A DNA stretch of 64,000 nucleotides. It comes from an uncultured Microbacterium sp. Its GTDB lineage: Bacteria > Actinomycetota > Actinomycetes > Actinomycetales > Microbacteriaceae. Below are positions 55,338-63,402 of the stretch, piece by piece. The DNA is taken from positions 682,001 to 746,000 of the forward strand of contig CAJYHN010000002.1 in assembly GCA_913774665.1 (NCBI GenBank), read 5' to 3'. Under the pieces are notes generated by a model. It worked only from the letters and a program-made list of their open reading frames with translations. It ran no database searches and was not told the origin of the DNA. Position numbers and translations under genes: made by a program. Positions within the stretch are counted from its first letter, which is position 1; each line of letters opens with the position of its first letter.

Positions 55338-56150
55338 TCACCCGCCCTGGCACGACGGGCACCACTGGCCCGCACCCTTGGTTCCGGGGATGTCTTCGAC
55401 GACTCCCCCGCACCCGGGGCACGGCTCACCCGTGCGGCCGTGCACCTTCATCGCGGCGACCTTCGCGGCCTTCTGCTGAGCGATGGGCACGCCGCGGCGC
55501 TCCGCCACGGCCGTCGCGAGCGTGTCGTGCAGGGCGTCGTACAGCCGCGTGACCTCGGCGTCCGTAAGCGCCGAGGCGTGGGCGGTGGGCGATAGTCGCG
55601 CGGCGAAGAGGATCTCGTCCGAGTAGGCGTTGCCGATGCCCGCGAGCGTTTCCTGCTCCTGCAGCAGAGCCTTGAGCTGCTTGCGCCGACGCCCGAGGGC
55701 CGTGGCGAGCATGTCTCGCGAAAAGCCGGGGTCGGCGGCATCCGGTCCGAGTTTCGCCACCGCGGGCACCTCGTCGGCGGAATCGACGACGTGGAGCTGC
55801 ACCGACAGCCACTCGCCGGCATCGGTGATGCCCAGGATGCCGTGATCGAAGGCGATCCGCGCGATGACAGCCGATCCCGCGGGGACGTCGTCGTCCGCGG
55901 GCTCGTCGCCCCAGGTCGCCCACCCGGCCCGCCCGAAGCCGAGGCCCAGGTGCACACCCTCGAGATCGAGGTCGATGTGCTTGCCGTGGCGAGTCACCGC
56001 GGTCACGGCACGACCGACGATCTCCTCGAGCGGACGCGCCCGGGTCTTCAGCGCCCGCCCCTCGACGAGCTCGACGCCCGTCACCGCGTGACCGGTCAGG
56101 CGCTCGCGCAGGAACAGCGCGAGCGCCTCGACCTCGGGCGCCTCAGGCAC
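55338..56150 (-). CDS. Fpg/Nei-family DNA glycosylase
   Basis: 270 residues. The catalytic N-terminus is MPEAPEVEAL (Pro2, Glu3). TRHGKHIDLDLEG is the family beta-hairpin with a conserved Lys, and QEQETLAGIGNAYSDEILFAARLSP is the helix-two-turn-helix. A C-terminal zinc finger CPGCGG...WCPSCQ closes it. It excises oxidised bases and nicks DNA. The usual finger Arg (in a GRxTxYC-type stretch) is not obvious: the sequence reads GTKGAGQWC. Probably one of the Fpg/Nei paralogs of actinobacteria, so no symbol is given. Confidence 0.9.
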   Translation of the reverse strand: MPEAPEVEALALFLRERLTGHAVTGVELVEGRALKTRARPLEEIVGRAVTAVTRHGKHIDLDLEGVHLGLGFGRAGWATWGDEPADDDVPAGSAVIARIAFDHGILGITDAGEWLSVQLHVVDSADEVPAVAKLGPDAADPGFSRDMLATALGRRRKQLKALLQEQETLAGIGNAYSDEILFAARLSPTAHASALTDAEVTRLYDALHDTLATAVAERRGVPIAQQKAAKVAAMKVHGRTGEPCPGCGGVVEDIPGTKGAGQWCPSCQGG

Positions 56151-56162
56151 CGGTCGATCCGA

Positions 56163-57572
56163 TCACGACTCCGACGACGCCGGGGGCGTGGCCGGGGGCG
56201 TGGTCGGAGCCGGGTACGAGCGCGCCTCGCCGGTGTGCTGCGGGTTCGTGAATGCGTCCGCCACGACCCGCCCCTGGATGATCTGCGTCAGGTCGATGCC
56301 CGTCGCCGCCTTGACCGCTTCGAACGACGAGCGCAGGCCCGTCGCCGATTCCGTCGCGAGATGACCGCTCGCTCCCTCACCGCCGAGAACGGTGATGTTG
56401 CCGACGCGGTCGTAGCCCTTGGCGAACTCCGCCATCATCGGCACCAGTGCCTCGAGGGCGCGCTGCGCGAGCAGGGCCTCTTGGTTGTGCGACAGCGCCT
56501 CGGCCTCGGCGCGGATCGCCTCGGCGCGGGCTTCACCGGCCAGGCGGACGGCCTGGGCGTCGGCCTCGGCACGCACGCGCACGGCGGCGGCTTCTTGCTC
56601 GGCGATCTCGGCGCGGGCCTGGGCGGCCTTGATCTGCGCGTAGGCCTCGGCGTCGGCATCCTTCTGGCGCTGGTAGAGGTCGGCGTCGGCGACGCGGGAG
56701 ACCTCGGACTCCAGGCGGGCCTGCGTGTTCTGAGCCTCCTGCTGCAGGACGGCCTGGCGGCGCTCGGCGCGGGTCAAGGCCTCGGCCTGCTCGGCCTCGG
56801 CGTTGGCGCGACCGACCTCGGCCTTGGCCGCGGCACTGTTCTTGTCGAGCTTGGTCTGCTCGATGAGGTTCGCCTCGTCGGTGGCGATCTGGCGCGCGCG
56901 GATCTCGCGGACCGCGTTGATGCGGGCGACCTCCGCCTCGCGCTTGACGCGCTCGACCTCGGTCGCACCGAGGGCGGAGATGTACCCGTTGGAGTCGGTG
57001 ACGCCCTGGATCTGGAACGAGTCGAGGATCAGGCCCTGAGACGACAGGTCGGCCTTGATGCCCTCGGCGATCTGGTCCGAGAGACGCTGGCGGTCGCGCA
57101 TCAGCTCTTCGACGGTCAGCGTCGCGACGACGCCGCGCAGCGCACCCTCGAGCTGCTCGGTCGTGAACTGCTCGATCGCCTTGTCCTGCGAGGCGAAGCG
57201 CTCGGCCGCGCGGCGCACCGACTCGGGGTCGGATCCGATCTTGACCAGGGCCACGCCGCTGACGTTGACCGTCACGCCGTTGGACGACTGCGCGGTCGGC
57301 TCCATCTTGATCTGGCGCGCGCGCAACGAGATCATCTCGCCGCGCTGCGTCAGCGGGTTGACGATCGCGCCGCCGCCCGTGATCACGGTGATGCGCGAGG
57401 ACTCGCCGTCGGCGCTCTTCTGCCGCTTTCCGACGATGACCAGCGCTTCGTCGGCCTTCGCGACGCGGTACCAGCCGCGGATCACCAGGCTGAGCACGAT
57501 CATCACGACGATCGCGACCACCACGACGATGGCGGCGATGACGCCGATGGCTCCGAGGGCGGCGAGTTCCAT
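56163..57572 (-). CDS. flotillin-like SPFH/band 7 protein
   Basis: 469 residues from ATG 57572, with GGAGAAGT upstream. One N-terminal span (AALGAIGVIAAIVVVVAIVV region), then an SPFH domain (~35-200), and a long Glu/Ala-rich coiled coil (~215-370; AEVARINAVREIRARQIATDE, AEAEQAEALTRAERRQAVLQQ). C-terminal tail ends PATPPASSES. Flotillins scaffold membrane microdomains. It is the neighbour of the glycosylase, 12 bp away, with no functional link apparent. No NfeD partner gene is adjacent. Confidence 0.92.
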   Translation of the reverse strand: MELAALGAIGVIAAIVVVVAIVVMIVLSLVIRGWYRVAKADEALVIVGKRQKSADGESSRITVITGGGAIVNPLTQRGEMISLRARQIKMEPTAQSSNGVTVNVSGVALVKIGSDPESVRRAAERFASQDKAIEQFTTEQLEGALRGVVATLTVEELMRDRQRLSDQIAEGIKADLSSQGLILDSFQIQGVTDSNGYISALGATEVERVKREAEVARINAVREIRARQIATDEANLIEQTKLDKNSAAAKAEVGRANAEAEQAEALTRAERRQAVLQQEAQNTQARLESEVSRVADADLYQRQKDADAEAYAQIKAAQARAEIAEQEAAAVRVRAEADAQAVRLAGEARAEAIRAEAEALSHNQEALLAQRALEALVPMMAEFAKGYDRVGNITVLGGEGASGHLATESATGLRSSFEAVKAATGIDLTQIIQGRVVADAFTNPQHTGEARSYPAPTTPPATPPASSES

Positions 57573-57743
57573 ACTTCTCCTTCGACGGGTACCGCGAACC
57601 GCGGTACGGGGGAATTCCCTCCAACCTATCCGGGGGCCTGCGGGCGCTGTCCACCCCTTCTGCGCACGATTCCGGTCCCGCCGGGGTGGGGAGGAGCGTA
57701 CCGTTGAGGGTGGGCGGCCCGAACCGCCCGAGAAGGGTCCCCC

Positions 57744-58154
57744 ATGAAGATCGTTTCGTCGCAGGACTGGCGAGATGCCATCCGCTTCGATGCTCCCGTG
57801 CTCGTCTCCGAGGTCGTTCCGGGCGAAGCCACCCGCTGCGTCGCCTGCGGCACCGACGGTCCGCTGTACGAGCGCACCGAGCTGTGGGCGGTGAAGCACC
57901 GCCACCCCAAGCACCACGGCGGGTTCGTACGGTTCTACTGCGAGGTGCACAAGCCGGCCGCCCCGCCGCCGCCGCCCGCCCCGACCATCGAGGCCCGTCG
58001 TGCCCGCGCCGCGTCCGCTCCCAAGGAGCGTCGCGCGCCGAGCCTCAAGCCCACCCCGATCGTCGACCGCCCCACGCGCGCGATGTGCCCCGACTGCTTC
58101 GTCGAGGTCTCCGCGGGCGGCGACTGCGGGATGTGCGGGGCCCAGGTCTCCTGA
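57744..58154 (+). CDS. zinc-ribbon protein of unknown function
   Basis: 136 residues (MKIVSSQDWRDAIRFDAPVL). An N-terminal module has RCVACGTDG and FVRFYCEVHKP (possible C-C-C-H site). A Pro/Ala/Arg-rich linker follows, then a second ribbon AMCPDCFVEVSAGGDCGMCGAQ. This suggests a nucleic-acid- or protein-binding protein with two zinc sites. I cannot name a family. AGAAGGG precedes the ATG. Convergent with galM through a shared terminator. Confidence 0.8.
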   Translation: MKIVSSQDWRDAIRFDAPVLVSEVVPGEATRCVACGTDGPLYERTELWAVKHRHPKHHGGFVRFYCEVHKPAAPPPPPAPTIEARRARAASAPKERRAPSLKPTPIVDRPTRAMCPDCFVEVSAGGDCGMCGAQVS

Positions 58155-58171
58155 GCGACTAATCTCCCAGA

Positions 58172-58213
58172 CGAACAGAACCGCCCCGGATCACCCCGGG
58201 GCGGTTCTGTTCG
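58172..58213. terminator. bidirectional terminator between the zinc-ribbon gene and galM
   Basis: CGAACAGAACCGCCCCGG and its exact reverse complement form an 18-bp stem around a 6-nt loop. It lies between two convergent genes. Confidence 0.93.
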
Positions 58214-58225
58214 TGTGCGGGCGTC

Positions 58226-59194
58226 TCAGCGTGCCGAGATGGTCCACTCGGCTTCGTGCGAGGCTCCGGGGTCGAGCGAGACGACGCCCGTGTCGAAGTC
58301 GTAGGCGTCATCGTTGAACGCGTCGGGCGCGCAGGTCATCGGTTCGACGGCGAGGCCCGCGCGATGACCGGGCGTGCCGGGACCGTTGGGCAGGTCGGCC
58401 GTGTGGATCTGCACCCACGCGCACTCCCCCGCCCAGCTCATCTCGACGCCGGTCCCCGAGGGATCGGTGAGCGTGACGGTCGCTCGGCCCCCGGCATCCC
58501 GGATCAGTCCCGTGTAGGCGTGGTCGATCTCGACGGCGCCCAGCACCCGCTCGTCGCGGAAGTCGAAGCGCTCCGCGTCGGAGGTGACGGATGCCAGTGC
58601 CACCGGCGCGAGCCGATCGGGGGTGACCTCGAGCACGGTGTCGGCGGGCAGGCCGAGCGTCCACTCGTCGAGGGTCGCGGGACCCGCGACGAGGTACGGG
58701 TGGGGTCCCGTGCCCCACGGTGCCGGCGTGTCCGACAGGTTCGTGGCGCGGACGGTCTGCGTGAGGCCGTTCGCCTCCAGGCGGTAGGTGGTCGAGACGA
58801 CGAGCCACCACGGGTACCCTGCCTGAGCGGTGACGGTCGCGGTCAGGGCGACGGCGTCATCTGACGCCTCGAGGATGTTCCAGTCGACCCACGAGAGCAG
58901 CCCGTGCAGCGCGTGCCCGCGGTTCGGCTCGGTCAGCGGCAGCTGATGCTCGACGCCGTCGAAGTGGTGGATGCCGTCGACCACGCGATTCGGCCAGGGG
59001 GCGAGAGTGGTCCCCCGGTAGCCGGGGCGAAGCTCGTCGGCGTCGAAGGGAACGACGAGGTCGCGGCCCTCGAAGGTCAAGGAGCGGAGGGAGGCGCCGA
59101 CGCTCGCGATCGCGGCTTCGTAGCCGTGGGCGCGGAGGACGACGGGGGTGCCCGAGACGAGGGTGGGGGTCTCGGTGGGAACGGCAGCGGTCAT
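58226..59194 (-). CDS. galM: aldose 1-epimerase (galactose mutarotase) family protein
   Basis: 322 residues from ATG 59194 (MTAAVPTETPTLVSG). GRDLVVPFDADELRPGYRGTTLAPWPNRV, NRGHALHGLLSWVDW with the substrate His, GTGPHPYLVAG and the later DHAYTGLIRDAGG are family blocks. Interconverts alpha and beta anomers of hexoses. No sugar operon is adjacent. Confidence 0.88.
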   Translation of the reverse strand: MTAAVPTETPTLVSGTPVVLRAHGYEAAIASVGASLRSLTFEGRDLVVPFDADELRPGYRGTTLAPWPNRVVDGIHHFDGVEHQLPLTEPNRGHALHGLLSWVDWNILEASDDAVALTATVTAQAGYPWWLVVSTTYRLEANGLTQTVRATNLSDTPAPWGTGPHPYLVAGPATLDEWTLGLPADTVLEVTPDRLAPVALASVTSDAERFDFRDERVLGAVEIDHAYTGLIRDAGGRATVTLTDPSGTGVEMSWAGECAWVQIHTADLPNGPGTPGHRAGLAVEPMTCAPDAFNDDAYDFDTGVVSLDPGASHEAEWTISAR

Positions 59195-59261
59195 GTCGCC
59201 ATTATCCCGGCCGCGGCCCCGGCACCCCGGCATCCCCTCCGCCGGATGTCGTCCGAACAGA

Positions 59262-59297
59262 CGAGATGCCCCGATCCGTGCGGATCGGGGCATCTCG
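59262..59297 (-). terminator. terminator after the CsbD-like gene
   Basis: CGAGATGCCCCGATCC and GGATCGGGGCATCTCG pair perfectly (16 bp) around GTGC, 11 bp after the stop codon. It also faces the galM promoter side. Confidence 0.9.
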
Positions 59298-59308
59298 GGG
59301 AGGGCGAC

Positions 59309-59479
59309 TTACTTGAAGGCGTCCTTGACGTTCTCGCCGGCCTGCTTGGCGTGGGCCTTGGTCTGGTCAGCCTGACCCTCGGCCTCGAGGCGCTCGTTGT
59401 TCGTCGCCTTGCCGGCAGCTTCCTTCGCCTTGCCGGCAATGTTCTCCGCCGCGTTCTTGATCTTGTCGTCGAGTCCCAT
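59309..59479 (-). CDS. CsbD-like stress protein
   Basis: 56 residues, MGLDDKIKNAAENIAGKAKE and on to ENVKDAFK. The pattern of alternating Ala, Lys and Glu with GKAKE repeats is that of the CsbD family, small hydrophilic proteins induced in general stress. GGAGGAGCC gives a strong ribosome site. Function at molecular level is unknown in the family. Confidence 0.9.
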   Translation of the reverse strand: MGLDDKIKNAAENIAGKAKEAAGKATNNERLEAEGQADQTKAHAKQAGENVKDAFK

Positions 59480-59632
59480 GATCGGCTCCTCCCGTGTGGT
59501 CTTTCGGGTAATTCCCGATATGCGTACACGGTAAGCCGCCGCCCCCGAACGCAAAGGGGGGCTTGAAATCCAGATCGCCGTGAGGCAGAGAACCGAATAG
59601 GTTCGGAACGTGGGCAGCCGTGGAGAACTCTC

Positions 59633-60940
59633 GTGAGCACTCTCGCCGATTTCGGCGACCTTCTTCAGGATGCTCCGGAACCGCCACCGCGCAGCGGGCG
59701 CGCCGGTCGGATGGCCCTCGTCGTCTTCCTCGTCGTCACCCTGCTCGTGCTCGGAAGTGGCGGCGGCTACGTGTGGTGGGCGTCGGCCGCCCCGCTGCCC
59801 GGCCCGACCGTCACCTCGCAGACGCCGACCGCGAACGCCGGGGCGCCGGCATCCCTCGCCCTCCCCGCCGGAGGCGAGACGCTGCTGCGCGTCGACGGGG
59901 GCGCCGACTACCTCGGTCCTGACGCCGCCTCGTCCTTCGCCGCGTCGGGAGGGAACGACTCGCGCTCGCTCGCGAGCATCTCGAAGCTCGTCACCGCCCT
60001 GGTCGTGCTCGACGCCCACCCGCTGAGCGGGCCGACCGACCCCGGTCCGACCATCTCGTACACCGAGGCCGACACCGATCTGTACGACCAGTTCTACGTG
60101 CAGGGCGCGGTGATCGCGCCGATGCCCGATGGGCTGAAGCTGTCGCTGCACGACTCGCTCACGACCATGCTGCTGCCCTCGGCCGCCAACTACGCGGTGG
60201 CCATCGCCCGGTGGGGTTTCGGTTCCGAGGGGGCGTACGTATCGGCGGCTCGATCGTGGCTGAGCAAGAACGGTCTGAACGACACCCGGATCGTGGATGC
60301 CACGGGCATCGACTCCCGCAACGCCAGCACCCCGAGCGATCTGCTGGCGCTCGCGAAGCTGGCTGAAGCGAACCCGGTCATCGCTCAGATCGCCGGTACC
60401 CGATCGGCGCAGATCACCGGCGCCGGCACCGTCACCAACACGAACGACCTGTTGGGGACCCTCGGCGTCACGGGCCTGAAGACCGGGAACCTCGGCGACG
60501 GCACCTTCAACCTGCTGTTCACCTCGTCGCTCGACGTGGGGATCGGCTCTCCCCTGAAGATCACGGGCGTCCGCCTGGGCGGCGAGACCCACGACAGCAC
60601 CGACGCGGACGTCCGCAACCTCCTCCAGAGCATCAGCGACGGCTTCCACGACATCCCACTCGGCACGATCGGCGACGACCTCGGCACCATCTCGACGTCG
60701 TGGGGCTCGAGCGCGTCGCTCGTGCTGGCCCGAACGAGCAAACTGCACACGTGGTCGGACACACCCGTGTCGGTCATCCTCGACACCACGACCCCGCAGA
60801 ACTACGCCGACGGCGAGATCGTGGGCTCGGTCACGTGGACCGCGGGGCCGCAGACGACGTCGGCCGAGGTGAAGATCAAGGGAGCGATCGAGGAGCCGTC
60901 CCTGTGGTGGCGGCTGACGCACCCGAGCGAGCTGGGCTGA
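59633..60940 (+). CDS. D-alanyl-D-alanine carboxypeptidase-like protein (S11 family)
   Basis: 435 residues from GTG 59633 (GGAGA upstream). A single N-terminal span (ALVVFLVVTLLVLGSGGGYVWW) anchors it outside the membrane. The SxxK motif is SISK (Ser115-Lys118) and the KTG motif is LKTGN (283-285). The second motif, normally SxN, reads LLPSAANYA: the third position is Ala185, not Asn, though Asn186 follows. The family trims peptidoglycan stem peptides. The altered motif leaves full activity in doubt. Confidence 0.85.
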   Translation: MSTLADFGDLLQDAPEPPPRSGRAGRMALVVFLVVTLLVLGSGGGYVWWASAAPLPGPTVTSQTPTANAGAPASLALPAGGETLLRVDGGADYLGPDAASSFAASGGNDSRSLASISKLVTALVVLDAHPLSGPTDPGPTISYTEADTDLYDQFYVQGAVIAPMPDGLKLSLHDSLTTMLLPSAANYAVAIARWGFGSEGAYVSAARSWLSKNGLNDTRIVDATGIDSRNASTPSDLLALAKLAEANPVIAQIAGTRSAQITGAGTVTNTNDLLGTLGVTGLKTGNLGDGTFNLLFTSSLDVGIGSPLKITGVRLGGETHDSTDADVRNLLQSISDGFHDIPLGTIGDDLGTISTSWGSSASLVLARTSKLHTWSDTPVSVILDTTTPQNYADGEIVGSVTWTAGPQTTSAEVKIKGAIEEPSLWWRLTHPSELG

Positions 60941-61063
60941 GCGGCGGGGGCGCCTCCCTTGATCGAGACCGCGTCGACCGGATGCCGAAGCCTCGCGATC
61001 ACATCGACCGCGGCGCGTCCCCGGCTCGTTGATGACCGACCGCGGGGCCGATAGCGTTCGTCT

Positions 61064-61732
61064 ATGAGGCGAACCGTCCCCCTTCTCACGTTCACGGCCG
61101 TTCTGGCCCTCTGTCTGAGTGCGTGCGTCCCGCAGCCCGCTCCCGCGCCGTCGGACACTCCTTCACCGACGCCCGCCTTCACGCCGTCTGTGAAACCCAC
61201 TCCGACGGTCTCGCCGACCGCCGAGGCGGCGGCCCCGGCGAGCGATGCCGTCCTGATCGTCTCCCTCGACAGTGCCTCGATCGCCGCGGGGTCGACCCTC
61301 GAGTATTCGCTGAACGCCGTCGACGCGTGGACGGCGGCGCTCGGCACGAGCCCCACGCAGTCCGCGGTCGAGGGCCCCTACGGCGGCACCCTCGAGCTCA
61401 CCGCGCTCACCTGGCCGGGATTCACCCTGACCGTGCCCGACGACGGATCCACGCGCGGCGCCACCGTTCGCGTGACCACGCCCACGGTGTCCGGCCACCC
61501 GGTCGTCACCACGGGCGGCATCGGTGTCGGCTCGACCCGCACCGAAGCGGTCGCGGCGGGCGCGACAGAGGGCTTCGACGCCACCGAGCTGCGCCTCGAC
61601 ACGCGCGACGCGCCGGGGACGCAGTCCCTGCAACGCCCGGGCGAGGTGGGGCGCCAGTACGTGATGCTCGTCCTCGAGGGCGACTCGGTGACGCAACTGA
61701 TCCTGCCGGCGAACGACTACAGCGACATCTGA
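61064..61732 (+). CDS. lipoprotein of unknown function
   Basis: 222 residues. Signal peptide MRRTVPLLTFTAVLALCLSAC with lipid-anchored Cys21, then a Pro/Thr/Ser-rich linker (~22-60). The rest is beta-rich and soluble (VLIVSLDSASIAAGSTLEYSL; TTGGIGVGSTRTEAVAAGAT). No family recognised. Stands 123 bp after the carboxypeptidase gene and 30 bp before the glycohydrolase gene. Confidence 0.82.
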   Translation: MRRTVPLLTFTAVLALCLSACVPQPAPAPSDTPSPTPAFTPSVKPTPTVSPTAEAAAPASDAVLIVSLDSASIAAGSTLEYSLNAVDAWTAALGTSPTQSAVEGPYGGTLELTALTWPGFTLTVPDDGSTRGATVRVTTPTVSGHPVVTTGGIGVGSTRTEAVAAGATEGFDATELRLDTRDAPGTQSLQRPGEVGRQYVMLVLEGDSVTQLILPANDYSDI

Positions 61733-61762
61733 CGTCCCGAGTACCCCTCTTAGGCTGAGGTC

Positions 61763-62701
61763 ATGAGCACCCCCTCCCCCGCCCAGGTCGACCGTGCGGT
61801 CGGCGCCGTCCTCGTCTCGGCCGCGGGCGACGCCCTCGGTTCGGCGTACGAGTTCGGCCCCGCCCTCGCCGACGAGGTCGTCCCCGCGTTCGGACGGGGG
61901 CATTTCGGCCACGGCGAGCGCGAGTGGACCGACGACACGAGCATGGCCGTTCCGATCCTCGACGAACTCGCCGCCGGTCACCGGCTCGAAGACCCCTCGT
62001 CGCTCGAGACGATCGTGCACCGCTGGAAGGAGTGGGCGCGCGACGCCCTCGACGTCGGAGCCCAGACGCGCCAGGTCCTGTCCCGCATCCCCGCCGGCGG
62101 AGGAATGGATGCCGTCACCGCGGCATCCCGTGCCGTGCACGACGCGTCGGGTCGCAGCGGGGGCAACGGCTCGCTCATGCGCACGGGTCCCGTCGCCCTC
62201 GGCTATCTCGATCGCCCGCGCGAGGATCTCGCCGCGGCCGCCGGCGCCGTCGCTCGCCTCACCCACTGGGAGGACGACAATCTCGACGCGTGCGCTCTCT
62301 GGTGCGGGGCGGTACGCCACGGCATCCTGACCGGAGAACTCGACATGCGTGCGCAGCTCGACCTCGTACCCGCCGAGCGCCGCGGTCGGTGGGCCGATCT
62401 CATCGACGCGACCGAGGGCCGGCATCCGCGGGACTTCGAGCAGGCGAACGGGTGGATCGTCCGGGCGTTCCAGGGCGCCCTCGCCGCCGTCTCGGGTGCG
62501 GCGACGCCGCTCGATGCGATCGAGCGCGCCGTGCGCGGCGGAAACGACACCGACACAGTCGCGGCCATCGCCGGCTCGCTCGCGGGAGCGGTGTGGGGCG
62601 CCGCGGCGCTTCCCCCCTCTCACGCCGAGGGTCTGCACGGCTGGCCGGGTATCGACGGCACCGAACTCGCGCGCCGCGCGCGGGCGGCCGTGGGGGCCTG
62701 A
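61763..62701 (+). CDS. ADP-ribosylglycohydrolase family protein
   Basis: 312 residues. SAAGDALGSAYEFG, EREWTDDTSMAVPIL and RGGNDTDTVAAIAGSLAGAVWGA are the dinuclear-metal binding blocks of the DraG/ARH fold. Removes ADP-ribose from proteins or small molecules, or acts on related substrates. No partner ADP-ribosyltransferase gene is visible. Monocistronic or paired with the preceding lipoprotein. Confidence 0.9.
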   Translation: MSTPSPAQVDRAVGAVLVSAAGDALGSAYEFGPALADEVVPAFGRGHFGHGEREWTDDTSMAVPILDELAAGHRLEDPSSLETIVHRWKEWARDALDVGAQTRQVLSRIPAGGGMDAVTAASRAVHDASGRSGGNGSLMRTGPVALGYLDRPREDLAAAAGAVARLTHWEDDNLDACALWCGAVRHGILTGELDMRAQLDLVPAERRGRWADLIDATEGRHPRDFEQANGWIVRAFQGALAAVSGAATPLDAIERAVRGGNDTDTVAAIAGSLAGAVWGAAALPPSHAEGLHGWPGIDGTELARRARAAVGA

Positions 62702-62787
62702 CTCTTCGACGAAGGCCCGGTGTCCGACCGCGTCGCGGGTTCGCGCGTCGACCACCCGTCGTGCGCGCCGCGGGTACGCGCCCTCGC

Positions 62788-63402
62788 TCACGACCTCAGG
62801 TGGTCCCGCGCCCAGAGCGCAGCGCTCGTGCGGTCGGCGACGCCGATCTGTCGAAAGACGTTTCCGAGGTGGGCCTTCACGGTCCGCTCCGAGATGCCGA
62901 GCGCCGTGGCCACCTGTTTGTTCGCCAGGCCGTTCGCCACGAGCCGCAGCACCTCTTCCTCGCGCACGCTGAGTCCGTTGCCTGATGCCGCGGCATCCGG
63001 CAGCAGAGCCCCGGCGACCCGGGGGTCGAGGGGCGTATGCCCCTGCGCGACGGACCGTACGGCGGCGCGAAGGTCGGCCGGCTCGGCATCCTTCAGCTGA
63101 TAGCCCGTGGCCCCCGCGGCGATCGCTCGGCGCACCTGGTCGCGGTCGCCGAACGAGGTCAGCACCAGCACGCGAACACGGGGATGATCCTGGCGTACGG
63201 CGCGCGTCGCCGCGATCCCGTCCATGACCGGCATCGACACGTCCATGACGACGACGTCGATCCCGGTCGTGCCGACGAGCGCGACGGCCTCCGCCCCGTT
63301 CGTCGCGGTCGCCACGACCTCGATGTCACCCTCCGCGGCGAGCACCGAGGAGAGTCCCTCCCGCACCATCGAGTGGTCGTCGGCGACGAGGACGCGGATC
63401 AT
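62788..63402 (-). CDS. NarL/LuxR-family response regulator
   Basis: 204 residues from ATG 63402 (MIRVLVADDHSMVREGLSSVL). Receiver domain with the phospho-acceptor Asp in VVVMDVSMPVMDG, Lys in GATGYQLKDAEP; C-terminal HTH SVREEEVLRLVANGLANKQVATALGISERTV in outline. Its start overlaps the kinase stop as ATGA, so the two form a two-component pair. Targets are not evident. Confidence 0.94.
   Translation of the reverse strand: MIRVLVADDHSMVREGLSSVLAAEGDIEVVATATNGAEAVALVGTTGIDVVVMDVSMPVMDGIAATRAVRQDHPRVRVLVLTSFGDRDQVRRAIAAGATGYQLKDAEPADLRAAVRSVAQGHTPLDPRVAGALLPDAAASGNGLSVREEEVLRLVANGLANKQVATALGISERTVKAHLGNVFRQIGVADRTSAALWARDHLRS

Noticed and set aside
54515..55595. Open frames of 200-300 codons across the repeat array on both strands
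   Set aside because: The translated repeats change frame from unit to unit because the period is 164, codon bias is absent, and no start has a ribosome site.
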